This document shows positions 38,547 through 47,175 of a stretch of DNA of 64,000 nt, one piece after another; position 1 is the first letter of the stretch; every line of letters starts with the position of its first letter. Source of the stretch: Paraburkholderia sp. PGU19 (GTDB lineage Bacteria > Pseudomonadota > Gammaproteobacteria > Burkholderiales > Burkholderiaceae); assembly GCF_013426915.1 (NCBI RefSeq), contig NZ_AP023182.1, positions 620,001 to 684,000 on the forward strand, given 5' to 3'. The position numbers and the translations under genes were made by a program. The notes under the pieces are model-generated. The model saw nothing but the letters and a program-made list of their open reading frames with translations, was not told the origin of the DNA and did not search any database.

Positions 38547-39037
38547 GATCTGCCTATAGTTCGGGAAAAGTCGGGAGGAGCGCAGTCCGCACCGCTTGAG
38601 GGAGAAGGTAGTCGCCACTCCGGACATCAAGGCAACGGGTAATGGCGTGTGCGCTCGTCCGTGCGCAAACTTGGGTGGGTTGAAAGCCCGAGAGAGGCCC
38701 CGCGCTTCGATGTCCATGGAAATGCAACATCATCATGTATCAAATTTGGCGGACGGATTGTGCGTATTCCATGAATTCTGGAATTATCTCTCGCTAAAAT
38801 GTAATGATATTGACTTATTTAGGGGGTGAGCATTAGGATGGACGTCCAGAGTGGCGACTGACTTACGGGAAGGGATGTGCCCGTCGACGCGTTGATCAAT
38901 GCCGGGCAATTGAATCCTGAGAGGGCCTGCTTCGCGCTCCTCGTTTGCGTGGTTGTGTTCCTGGTTTGCTTCCCGGTGATCACTTCACGACTATTGAAAC
39001 TGCACGGGAATGCTTCACAACGGATCTGGGAATCAAG
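38547..39037. other. Divergent intergenic region between proC and the PaaG-like gene
   Basis: Contains an inverted repeat, ATTCCA and TGGAAT around TGAATTC (38766-38784), and a TTGACT hexamer near 38810 that could be a -35 element on the plus strand. No gene is supported. Confidence 0.4.
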
Positions 39038-39832
39038 ATGAACTTTCAAAATTTGAGCCTCGTGGTTCAGGAGGAAGTGGCGCGAATCACGCTGAACCGG
39101 CCTGACAGGCTGAACAGTCTCGATGGCAATAGCATGGTCGAACTGAGTAGGGCGCTCGATCAGGTCGAGGCCAGCCCGGATGTTCGAGTTCTGACGCTCA
39201 CGGGAGCGGGAAGAGCATTTTGCGCGGGACAGGATCTCGCCGACCCCGCCATGCAGATCGGTGAAGAGCGTGGCCCCGACATCGGTGCGATTGTCGAGCA
39301 ACATTTCAAGCCACTCGTACTGCGATTGCAGAATCTTCGCGTACCTACCATCGCGGCCGTCAACGGACTCGCTGCGGGTGGTGGAGCTTCGCTCGCCCTT
39401 GCATGTGATCTGGTCGTTGCGGCTAGATCGGCCTATTTTCTGCAAGCCTTTTCGAGAATTGGCCTGACTCCCGATACAGGCAGCACGTGGTTCCTGACGC
39501 ATAAGGTCGGCACGGCGCGCGCGATCGGGCTCACCTACCTGGCCGAGAAACTATCCGCGACGAAGGCGGCCGAGTGGGGCCTGATCTGGGATGTGATCGA
39601 TGACGACAGCTTCGAAAGCAGTATCGCCCAACTCAGTGCGCAAGTTGCCTCGTTACCCACGACGGCGCTCGTGCGCACCCGGGCATTAGTCCACGCTGCG
39701 ACCGGCCACACACTGGAGCAGCAACTGGCAATGGAGGCCACCTTCATCCGGGAGATGGGGTGGAGGAAGGACTATCGCGAAGGTTTGGCGGCGTTCAATG
39801 AAAAGCGTGCGCCGAAATTCACAGGCGAATAG
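39038..39832 (+). CDS. Enoyl-CoA hydratase/isomerase, PaaG-like
   Basis: A 264-residue crotonase-fold protein. VARITLNRPDRLNSLDG opens the fold, GAGRAFCAGQDLAD carries an Asp where hydratases have one catalytic Glu, AAGGGASLALACDLVVAA is the oxyanion-hole region, and RIGLTPDTGSTWFL lacks the second hydratase Glu. This residue pattern is that of PaaG (ring-1,2-epoxyphenylacetyl-CoA isomerase), which also shifts double bonds between positions 3 and 2. It stands about 1.1 kb from the alicyclic operon with the MarR gene between. A role in moving ring double bonds is inferred. Confidence 0.82.
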   Translation: MNFQNLSLVVQEEVARITLNRPDRLNSLDGNSMVELSRALDQVEASPDVRVLTLTGAGRAFCAGQDLADPAMQIGEERGPDIGAIVEQHFKPLVLRLQNLRVPTIAAVNGLAAGGGASLALACDLVVAARSAYFLQAFSRIGLTPDTGSTWFLTHKVGTARAIGLTYLAEKLSATKAAEWGLIWDVIDDDSFESSIAQLSAQVASLPTTALVRTRALVHAATGHTLEQQLAMEATFIREMGWRKDYREGLAAFNEKRAPKFTGE

Positions 39833-40040
39833 TCTTTGTTGCGACTAGTCGCGTGGCCTGTTCCCCGAGGTCACGTCGTTGTGACTGGCCCGCCAGGGAC
39901 GAGAGAACGCCAGCGGGGCGAACTGACTTGATATTCTGGTCCGTCCGCATCCTGCCCGAGCGCGGTCGTCACGATGCCCAATGTGGGATCCGCCGACGGA
40001 TCGTACGCCTTTGCTGATCCCGACCGCCGAACTCGGCGGT

Positions 40041-40559
40041 CTATTCGCGCGCCGACGCCGCGTCGCAATCCAGGTTGGCAGAAGCCTCGTCGTCGAGGCT
40101 GACATTCGCCATTCCCGCGTTGAGCTGATTCAGGAAGTGGACGAGCGATACCTTGTCGTCGAAACGAAAGTTGCTCAGTGCTTGCCGATAGAACTCGTAG
40201 ATCTTCGGCTGAAGACCGTCCCAGAATTCCCGCCCCCTATCCGTCAGCATAACGTTCTTGGCCCGCCGGTCGACCGTATCGGCCACGCGCACGACATGCT
40301 CGTCCCGCTCGAGACGCTTCAGCACGCCGTCGAGGCTTTGTCGACTCACTACCAGATAGTCCGCCAGATCGGAAAACGACATGCCTGTTGCCGCCTGGGG
40401 ACGTGATAGCGCACCCAGAACCGACCACTGCACGGTTGTGATACCGAGGGCCTTGATGGTCTGTCTGTCGAGGGTATTGCCTGCCTGGAACAGGCGGAAG
40501 AACAATCGATTGTGGATGGACGAGACAGATTGATCGTACGAAGTGTCGGAGATAGTCAT
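40041..40559 (-). CDS. badR: MarR-family regulator, BadR-like by context
   Basis: A 172-residue winged-helix regulator: IHNRLFFRLFQAGNTLDRQT, TTVQWSVLGALSRP, recognition helix SDLADYLVVSRQSLDGVLKRLERD, and wing RVADTVDRRAKNVMLTDRG. It is divergent from the FadH/BadHI operon. In Rhodopseudomonas palustris the MarR protein BadR represses badHI and aliAB until cyclohex-1-ene carboxyl-CoA appears; the same role is inferred here from position and from palindromes in the intergenic space. Start at 40559 (MTISDTS); the frame opens at 40730. Confidence 0.82.
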   Translation of the reverse strand: MTISDTSYDQSVSSIHNRLFFRLFQAGNTLDRQTIKALGITTVQWSVLGALSRPQAATGMSFSDLADYLVVSRQSLDGVLKRLERDEHVVRVADTVDRRAKNVMLTDRGREFWDGLQPKIYEFYRQALSNFRFDDKVSLVHFLNQLNAGMANVSLDDEASANLDCDAASARE

Positions 40560-40786
40560 GTATTGGCTCGGCGGTTGCGCTGGGCGCGCCCTCAGTAATC
40601 TGCCCATTTTAAGGCGGCCTGGAGTATTGCCGCAGCGCGATTCTCCGGGCGGCAGCGTCGGCGTGCCGGATTCTCCCCGTTGACGGCATCGAGACTGCGA
40701 TGGCCTGGCGCGCTCGACGCGCGCCCGCATGGATCCTACGACGATGCCATGCGGCGCCGACGGCTTTCCATATATATAACATGCTG

Positions 40787-40803
40787 TTGACGCGTTGCGT
40801 CAA
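40787..40803. promoter_or_regulatory. Palindrome, candidate MarR/BadR operator 1
   Basis: TTGACGC and GCGTCAA arms (perfect, 7 bases) around GTT. It lies beside TATATATA (40770-40777), a possible -10 element, between the MarR gene and the FadH-type gene. Confidence 0.55.
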
Positions 40804-40853
40804 TGCGACAACCTTATTTCAGCGGAATTAAGGCGGTCACTCGAAAATACATA

Positions 40854-40865
40854 TCAAGTACTTGA
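40854..40865. promoter_or_regulatory. Palindrome, candidate MarR/BadR operator 2
   Basis: TCAAGTACTTGA is a perfect 12-base palindrome, 61 bases before the FadH-type start and 50 bases from the first palindrome. Confidence 0.5.
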
Positions 40866-40926
40866 CGTAAATGACGGTGACGCCTACTATCCATTCACCC
40901 ACACCGGAACGCTAAAGAGACAACAC

Positions 40927-42948
40927 ATGGAGACGCTTGATCATGTACTGACGCCGCTGAAGGTCGGCGCGACGGTATTGCCCAATCGGATGGTCATGGG
41001 CGCGATGCATACGCGACTCGAAACGCTGGACCGGCCGCATGAGCGCCTGGCGGCGTTCTACGCAACCCGTGCAGCTGGTGAAATTGGCCTGATTCTGAGC
41101 GGTGGCTTCTCGCCGAACCCCGAGGGGGTGATGGAAGAGGGGGGGCCGTTGTTTAACAGCCATAGCCAGCTTGACGAACATCGCGTCGTGACCCGCGCCG
41201 TGCACGAGGCGGGAGGGAAGATCATCCTGCAGATACTTCACGCTGGCCGGTATGCGAAAGTGGCCGGATGTGTCGCTCCGTCTCCCGGCAAGGCCCGTAT
41301 CAACACGTTCTCACCGCATCCGCTGTCCACCGAAGAGGTATGGCGCACGCTCGGCGACTTCGTCGACACGGCCGCCCTGGCTGTTGAGGCAGGCTACGAC
41401 GGTGTCGAGATCATGGGGTCGGAAGGGTATCTGATCAACGAATTCACGGCCGAGCGCACCAATCAGCGGACCGATGAGTTCGGCGGCAGCTTCGATGCCC
41501 GCATCCGGTTTCCGCTCGAGATCGTGCGCGCAGTCCGGGAGCGACTCGGCAGTGCGCCGATGCTGATCTATCGGATTTCATCGATCGACCTGGTCGAGGG
41601 CGGCATGGTGGGTGCCGAAGTGGCGGCGTTTGCGCGGCGGATTGAGGCAGCCGGTGCCGACCTGATCAACACGGGCGTCGGCTGGCATGAATCGTCGGTA
41701 CCGACGATAGCTGCAACCGTGCCGCGTGCCGTATGGCGCGAAGCGATCCGCAACGTCAAGCATGCGGTCTCGATTCCCGTGATGGCCTCCAACCGGATCA
41801 ACACGCCGCAGATCGCAGAGGAACTCATCGCGTCCGGCGTGGCGGATCTGGTTTCCATGGCGCGGCCCCTGCTGGCTGATCCCGAGTTCGCAAAAAAGAC
41901 GCGTCTCGGTATCGTCGACGAGATCAATACGTGTATTGCCTGCAACCAGGCGTGTCTCGACCGCATCTTTACCGAGCGCACCGCAACCTGCCTCGTCAAT
42001 CCGCGCGCCGGTCGTGAGATCGAGTTCCCGATTGGCATCGCATCGTCTTCGAAGCGCATTGCCGTAGTCGGTGGAGGGCCAGCAGGGATGGCCTTTGCCA
42101 TCAACGCCAGCGAGCGCGGACATCGGGTCACGCTATTCGAGGCAGAGCCGCAACTGGGCGGCCAACTGAACCTGGCGAAAGCTGTGCCGGGCAAAGCGGA
42201 GTTTCACGAGATGCTGCGCTACTTCCAGGTCAGACTGGACAGGCTGGGTGTGACGCTACGGCTTGGGCAGCCCGCGACGCCCGAAATTCTCGTGAGCGAA
42301 GGCTTCGACGAGATCGTTATCGCCACCGGCGTTCGGCCGCGCGTGCCGGATCTTGCAGGCGCCGACCATGCGAAGGCGATCTCCTATATCGATGTGCTCA
42401 CAGGCAAGGTCGTGGTGGGACAACGCGTCGCCATTATCGGCGCCGGCGGGATCGGATTCGATGTCGCCGAGTACCTGCTGGGCGATGCACAGGAATCGCT
42501 CGATGCGCAGACGTTCTTCCATTCGTGGGGCGTGGACCCTGCAAACGCGCTACCAGGTGGGTTGTCGACGTCCGCCGGCCACACGGAGCCGAAACGCAGC
42601 GTTCACATGTTCCAGCGCAAGGCAGAGCCACTGGGCAAGCGCCTCGGAAAATCGACCGGCTGGATTCTTAAGGCCAAGCTTCGAAAGGCCAATATCGCCA
42701 TGACCTCCGGTGCCACGTACGACTCGATCGACGACGAAGGGCTTCACTACACGGTCGACGGCAAGCCGCACGTGTTGCCGGTCGACCACGTCGTGCTGTG
42801 CGCAGGACAGAACTCGAACCGCGACCTGTACGAGCAGCTCAAGGCGCGCGGGCTGGAGCCGCGACTGATCGGCGGCGCGGATGTCGCCAGCGAACTGGAT
42901 GCCCTCAGGGCCATCGACCAGGCAACTCGCCTTGCAGTGACGTTTTGA
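40927..42948 (+). CDS. fadH: 2,4-dienoyl-CoA reductase (FadH-type FMN/FAD/4Fe-4S enzyme)
   Basis: A 673-residue NADPH-dependent reductase, the size of E. coli FadH (672). The N-terminal TIM barrel has RMVMGAMHTRLE, the catalytic Tyr in MGSEGYLINEF and His in TGVGWHESSVPT. The iron-sulfur cysteines are in CIACNQACLD and TCLVNP. FAD- and NADPH-binding motifs are VVGGGPAGMAFAIN and IIGAGGIGFDVAEYL, and the C-terminus LIGGADVASELDALRAI matches FadH. Leading the alicyclic operon, it may reduce conjugated dienoyl-CoAs such as cyclohexadienecarboxyl-CoA; that substrate is inferred. ATG 40927 is the start of homology. Confidence 0.9.
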   Translation: METLDHVLTPLKVGATVLPNRMVMGAMHTRLETLDRPHERLAAFYATRAAGEIGLILSGGFSPNPEGVMEEGGPLFNSHSQLDEHRVVTRAVHEAGGKIILQILHAGRYAKVAGCVAPSPGKARINTFSPHPLSTEEVWRTLGDFVDTAALAVEAGYDGVEIMGSEGYLINEFTAERTNQRTDEFGGSFDARIRFPLEIVRAVRERLGSAPMLIYRISSIDLVEGGMVGAEVAAFARRIEAAGADLINTGVGWHESSVPTIAATVPRAVWREAIRNVKHAVSIPVMASNRINTPQIAEELIASGVADLVSMARPLLADPEFAKKTRLGIVDEINTCIACNQACLDRIFTERTATCLVNPRAGREIEFPIGIASSSKRIAVVGGGPAGMAFAINASERGHRVTLFEAEPQLGGQLNLAKAVPGKAEFHEMLRYFQVRLDRLGVTLRLGQPATPEILVSEGFDEIVIATGVRPRVPDLAGADHAKAISYIDVLTGKVVVGQRVAIIGAGGIGFDVAEYLLGDAQESLDAQTFFHSWGVDPANALPGGLSTSAGHTEPKRSVHMFQRKAEPLGKRLGKSTGWILKAKLRKANIAMTSGATYDSIDDEGLHYTVDGKPHVLPVDHVVLCAGQNSNRDLYEQLKARGLEPRLIGGADVASELDALRAIDQATRLAVTF

Positions 42949-42973
42949 TTTCCCGCTGTATCCGGAGACATAA

Positions 42974-44620
42974 ATGCTGACAAAATACGACCAGGGTCTG
43001 GGTAGACGCGACGCGAACTTCCAGCCCTTGACACCCCTGCATTTTCTGCGACGTGCGGCGGACGTTTTCCCGGACCGCACTGCCGTAATCTACCGGGATC
43101 GCCGGTACACGTGGCGCCAGCATGCCGACCGCTGCTACGGTCTGGCGCGGGCATTGATGGCCGCTGGCATCGAACGGGGAGACACGGTATCCGTTCTGGC
43201 GCCCAACGTGCCCGAAATGCTGGAGGCACATTTTGGAGTGCCGCTATCGGGCGCAGTGCTCAACTGCCTAAACATCCGGCTTGACGCTTCAGCGATTGCG
43301 TTTATTCTTCAGCACTCCGAAACCAGATTGCTTCTGGTAGATACGCAGTTCGCCGCGACGGTTCGGGAAGCAATCGCCCTGGCGGGCCTCGAACTTGAGG
43401 TCATCGATATCTGCGATCCGGAATCCGGCCATGAAGACCGGATCGGAGGCACCGATTACGAAACGTTCCTCGCATCAGCACCACCCGATACCGAACTGCG
43501 CTATCCGCAGGACGAATGGGAGGCGATAACGTTGAATTACACATCGGGTACCACAGGCAATCCCAAGGGGGTCGTCTATCACCACCGAGGGGCATATCTG
43601 AATGCGCTCGGCCAGTCGATCAATGCGGGACTGCCTGGTAGCGACCCCGTTTATCTATGGACATTGCCGCTCTTTCACTGCAACGGCTGGTGTTTTGCAT
43701 GGGCGATGGCAGCGATGGGCGGTACACACGTATGTCTGCGCAAGGTCGTGGCGGAAGACATTTACGACGCAATCGCACAGCATGGGGTCACCCACTTCTG
43801 TTGCGCGCCGACAGTGCTCGATTTCCTCGTCAGCGGCAAGCCGGAGGGCTGGCAGGCTCCGCCGCGACCAATCCAGATCATGTGCGCGGGTGCGTCGCCG
43901 CCGGCCGCCGTCCTGCGCAAAGTCTCCAGCCTTGGCTTTTCGCTGCTTCATGTGTACGGCATGACAGAAATGCACAGCGTCAACACCCTTTGTCAGCCGC
44001 AAAGCGAGTGGCGCGATGAAGGCGAGGACAGCGCGCTCACCCATCTTTCGCGCCAGGGCGTACGCAGCGTGGTGATGGAGGAAATGATGGTAGTCGATAC
44101 CGGATTCCAGCCTGTTCCGCGCGATGGCACCACGATGGGCGAAGTCATGTTCAGGGGCAATCTCGCGATGAAGGGCTACCTAAAGAACACCGAGGCGACT
44201 GACGAGGCATTTGCGCACGGCTGGTATCACACAGGTGATCTTGCAGTCGTGCATGGCGACGGATATATCGAAATCAAGGATCGCGCGAAGGACATCATCA
44301 TTTCCGGCGGAGAGAACATTTCTTCGCTCGAAGTAGAGGAAATCCTGTACACGCATCCGGCCGTACAGAGCGCAGCCGTCGTTGCGGTGCCGGATGCAAA
44401 GTGGGGAGAAGTGCCCTGCGCATTGCTCGAGCTCAAACCCGGCTATGCCGGCACGGTGAGCGTCGAGGAGATCGTGGCGTACTGCCGTCAGCGCCTTCCG
44501 GGTTTCAAGACGCCGCGTCACGTTGTGTTCGAAACACTTCCGCGCACGGCGACCGGAAAGTTGCAGAAGTTCGTGTTGCGCAAGCTGGCCACAGACATCC
44601 TGGCCAGCCGGAATTCATAG
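42974..44620 (+). CDS. AMP-forming acyl-CoA synthetase, probable ring-acid CoA ligase
   Basis: A 548-residue adenylate-forming ligase. It shows LNYTSGTTGNPKGVVYHHRG (P-loop), LWTLPLFHCNGWCF, VYGMTEMHS, YHTGDLAVVHGDGYIEIKDR, KDIIISGGENISSLEVEEIL, and the catalytic Lys in LPRTATGKLQKF. In pattern it resembles the medium-chain/DmdB type. From its position between FadH and BadH I infer that it activates cyclohexanecarboxylate or a related ring acid (AliA function), with the product entering the neighbouring dehydrogenase. Specificity is not fixed by sequence. Confidence 0.88.
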   Translation: MLTKYDQGLGRRDANFQPLTPLHFLRRAADVFPDRTAVIYRDRRYTWRQHADRCYGLARALMAAGIERGDTVSVLAPNVPEMLEAHFGVPLSGAVLNCLNIRLDASAIAFILQHSETRLLLVDTQFAATVREAIALAGLELEVIDICDPESGHEDRIGGTDYETFLASAPPDTELRYPQDEWEAITLNYTSGTTGNPKGVVYHHRGAYLNALGQSINAGLPGSDPVYLWTLPLFHCNGWCFAWAMAAMGGTHVCLRKVVAEDIYDAIAQHGVTHFCCAPTVLDFLVSGKPEGWQAPPRPIQIMCAGASPPAAVLRKVSSLGFSLLHVYGMTEMHSVNTLCQPQSEWRDEGEDSALTHLSRQGVRSVVMEEMMVVDTGFQPVPRDGTTMGEVMFRGNLAMKGYLKNTEATDEAFAHGWYHTGDLAVVHGDGYIEIKDRAKDIIISGGENISSLEVEEILYTHPAVQSAAVVAVPDAKWGEVPCALLELKPGYAGTVSVEEIVAYCRQRLPGFKTPRHVVFETLPRTATGKLQKFVLRKLATDILASRNS

Positions 44621-44646
44621 CAATGGTCATCAAGGAGATTTGTTCC

Positions 44647-45414
44647 ATGCGAGGTCTAAACGACAAGGTTGTGGTAGTCACGGGTGCAGCGGGTGGTATT
44701 GGCAAGGCCCTCGTCCGGCGCTTTTGCGAGGAAGGGGCGCACGTCGTGGCGCTCGATGTCAACGATGGTGCGCTAGAGAAGCTCGGTCGCGATCTGGGCG
44801 AGCATTCGGCGCGCGTGACGCCCGTGAAGCTGGACATTACGGATCACGCTGCCGTAACGGCGGCGATCAACAAGGTAGCGGAAGAGCGGGGCGGCATCGA
44901 CGTCCTGGTGAACAACGCCGGTTGGGATGTGGCGATGCAGTTTCTGGAGACCACGCCCGACTTCTGGCAGAAGGTTATCGCGATCAACCTGCTGGGCCCG
45001 CTGAATCTTCACCATGTGGTGCTGCCCTGGATGGTCAATCGCAAGCAGGGCAAGATCATCAATATCGCATCGGACGCCGGTCGTGTCGGCTCGTCCGGAG
45101 AGTCGGTCTATTCCGCGTGCAAGGGCGGTGTGATCGCGTTCAGCAAGACAATCGCGCGCGAATGCGCCCGTAACAACGTCAACGTCAACGTCGTGTGCCC
45201 GGGACCGACCGACACCGCGCTGCTGCAGTCGTTCCTCGGCGAAGGAGAGTTCGGCCAGAAGATCTACGAGGGGCTCAAGCGCGCGATCCCGCTCAAACGT
45301 CTCGGTCAGCCGGAGGACATTCCGGGCATCGTGACTTTCCTTGCCAGCGACGACGCGAACTTCATCACCGGACAGGTCATCAGCGTGTCCGGCGGCCTGA
45401 CCATGCACGGATAA
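44647..45414 (+). CDS. badH: 2-hydroxycyclohexanecarboxyl-CoA dehydrogenase (BadH-type SDR)
   Basis: A 255-residue short-chain dehydrogenase: TGAAGGIGKALVRRF cofactor site, LVNNAGWDVAMQFLETTPDF, catalytic Ser in NIASDAGRVGSSGESVY and YxxxK in VYSACKGG, VCPGPTDTALLQ, and ITGQVISVSGGLTMHG at the end. The NNAGWD and SDAGRVGSSGE segments are specific to BadH, which oxidises 2-hydroxycyclohexanecarboxyl-CoA to the 2-keto ester with NAD+. BadI follows six bases later. Confidence 0.9.
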   Translation: MRGLNDKVVVVTGAAGGIGKALVRRFCEEGAHVVALDVNDGALEKLGRDLGEHSARVTPVKLDITDHAAVTAAINKVAEERGGIDVLVNNAGWDVAMQFLETTPDFWQKVIAINLLGPLNLHHVVLPWMVNRKQGKIINIASDAGRVGSSGESVYSACKGGVIAFSKTIARECARNNVNVNVVCPGPTDTALLQSFLGEGEFGQKIYEGLKRAIPLKRLGQPEDIPGIVTFLASDDANFITGQVISVSGGLTMHG

Positions 45415-45420
45415 GAGACC

Positions 45421-46241
45421 ATGAACGAATATACCGACATCCTGTATGAGGTGCGGGACGGCATCGCCCGCATCACCATCAATCGCCCGCAAAAGTACAA
45501 CGCGTTTCGCGGTCGCACGTGTGACGAACTGATCGATGCGTTCAACGTCGCGTCGTGGGACAAATCGGTTGGCGTGGTGGTGCTGACCGGCGCGGGCGAC
45601 AAGGCGTTCTGCACGGGGGCGACCAGTCGGCGCACGACGGCGGCTATGATGGTCGCGGCGTAATTGGCCTTCCCGTCGAAGAACTGCAAGGCATCATTCG
45701 CGAGTGCCCGAAGCCCGTGATCGCGCGCGTCAACGGGTACGCCATCGGCGGCGGCAATGTGCTGGTGACCTGCTGCGATCTGGCGATCGCTTCCGAAACG
45801 GCGCAACTGGGTCAGGTCGGTCCCAAGGTCGGCTCGGTCGACCCGGGCTTCGGCACCGCGCTGCTTGCGCGGGTCGTGGGCGAAAAACGCGCGCGCGAAA
45901 TCTGGTTCCTGTGCCGTCGCTACTCGGCGGCCGAAGCGCTGTCCATGGGACTGCTGAATGCCGTCGTGCCGCCCGAACAACTGGACGCGGAGGTCGAGAA
46001 GTGGTGCCAGGAAATCCTGGCCATGAGTCCGACCGCGCTCGCTATCGCCAAGCGCTCGTTCAATGCGGATACCGACTCAATTCGTGGCATTGGCGGGTTG
46101 GGGATGCAGGCGCTGGCGTTGTACTACCAGACGGCTGAATCGCAGGAAGGCGTGCACGCCTTCCTGGAGAAGAGAAAACCGCGCTTCCGCGACGTTTATC
46201 AAGGCAAGCCTGATAGCGATTCCACGGGGAGCGAGGCATGA
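45421..46241 (+). CDS. badI: 2-ketocyclohexanecarboxyl-CoA hydrolase (BadI), interrupted by one frameshift
   Basis: A crotonase-fold ring-cleaving hydrolase making pimeloyl-CoA. The first frame gives [36 protein letters not shown] and DKAFCTG, then derails; the next frame continues [53 protein letters not shown] and [20 protein letters not shown] and the DPGFG loop are BadI-specific. One extra G in the GGGGG at 45615-45619 restores 273 residues. The BadK-like gene overlaps its stop by ATGA. Confidence 0.88.
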
Positions 46242-47008
46242 CGGTGCGCCTGCACTTTGCCGATGATGTGGCGGTGCTGACGATCGACCGTCCAGCTGCC
46301 CTCAACGCACTGAACCTCGACATGCTTGGCAAGCTGTCCCAAAACGTTGATGCGATCTCGCGTGCCAGCGTGAGAGGTGTCGTCGTGGTCGGCGGTGGCG
46401 ACAGAGCATTCTGTGCGGGTGCGGACATCGGCGAATTGCGCGGCAGGACCTCTCAGCAACATCAGAACGGGGCCAGCTTTGGACAGCGGACGTTCGCCAA
46501 GCTTGCAGCGCTGCATGTGCCGTCCGTCGCCGTAATCCGTGGTGCCGCATTGGGCGGCGGCCTCGAGCTCGCGATGTCCTGCAGCTATCGGGTCGCCGTC
46601 GCAGGCGTAAAGCTCGGCTTGCCGGAAATAAGGCTGGGCCTGATACCCGGCTACGGCGGCACGCAGCGTCTGCCCCGGCTCGTTGGCACGGAGAAGGCCA
46701 TGGACATGATCGTCTCCGGTCGGACCGTGTCCGCGGAAGAGGCGTTGCAGATCGGTCTGGTGGACAAGTTGGTCGAGGAGGGAGAACCCGTGTCGATCGG
46801 CATTGCCTTTCTCGACTCGATGTTGAAAGGGTATCCCGCCGCCGTCCATCTTGCCCGGGAGGCGGTCCGTTGTGCGGGTAGTCTCGACCTCGACGCCGGA
46901 CTGCGGGCCGAAGCGGAGCTGTTCTCGCTTGCCACGCAGACGGAGGACGCAAACGAAGGGATGAATGCCTTTCTCGAGAAGCGTGCTCCGCAATTCAAGG
47001 GGCGATGA
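46238..47008 (+). CDS. badK: Enoyl-CoA hydratase, BadK-like
   Basis: A 256-residue crotonase. Both hydratase glutamates are present: DIGELRG after FCAGA and LPEIRLGLIPGYGGTQRLPR, with ALGGGLELAMSC for the oxyanion hole. This distinguishes it from BadI and the PaaG-like gene and predicts a true hydratase. By position it should hydrate cyclohex-1-ene-1-carboxyl-CoA to 2-hydroxycyclohexanecarboxyl-CoA. Confidence 0.82.
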   Translation: MTVRLHFADDVAVLTIDRPAALNALNLDMLGKLSQNVDAISRASVRGVVVVGGGDRAFCAGADIGELRGRTSQQHQNGASFGQRTFAKLAALHVPSVAVIRGAALGGGLELAMSCSYRVAVAGVKLGLPEIRLGLIPGYGGTQRLPRLVGTEKAMDMIVSGRTVSAEEALQIGLVDKLVEEGEPVSIGIAFLDSMLKGYPAAVHLAREAVRCAGSLDLDAGLRAEAELFSLATQTEDANEGMNAFLEKRAPQFKGR

Positions 47009-47175
47009 TGCAGGTGGGGCGAGGTTGACCGTGTCATGGCACGCGACGTCGACTTGTCCCGTGAAGCCGCACCGGGCCCACCCTCCCGGTGATTTCCAAA
47101 ATTCAGAATTCCAGGCGCGACTGTCCTGCTTGTCGACTTCAGGCCAGTCGTGTCTTCATCCTCGAAGAGATAGAC

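Noticed and set aside
39038..39832. A second BadK or BadI in the PaaG-like gene
   Set aside because: It has GQDLAD and lacks the LPE(I/V)RLGL Glu, which fits PaaG-type isomerases rather than BadK; BadI-specific FCTGGDQ is also absent.
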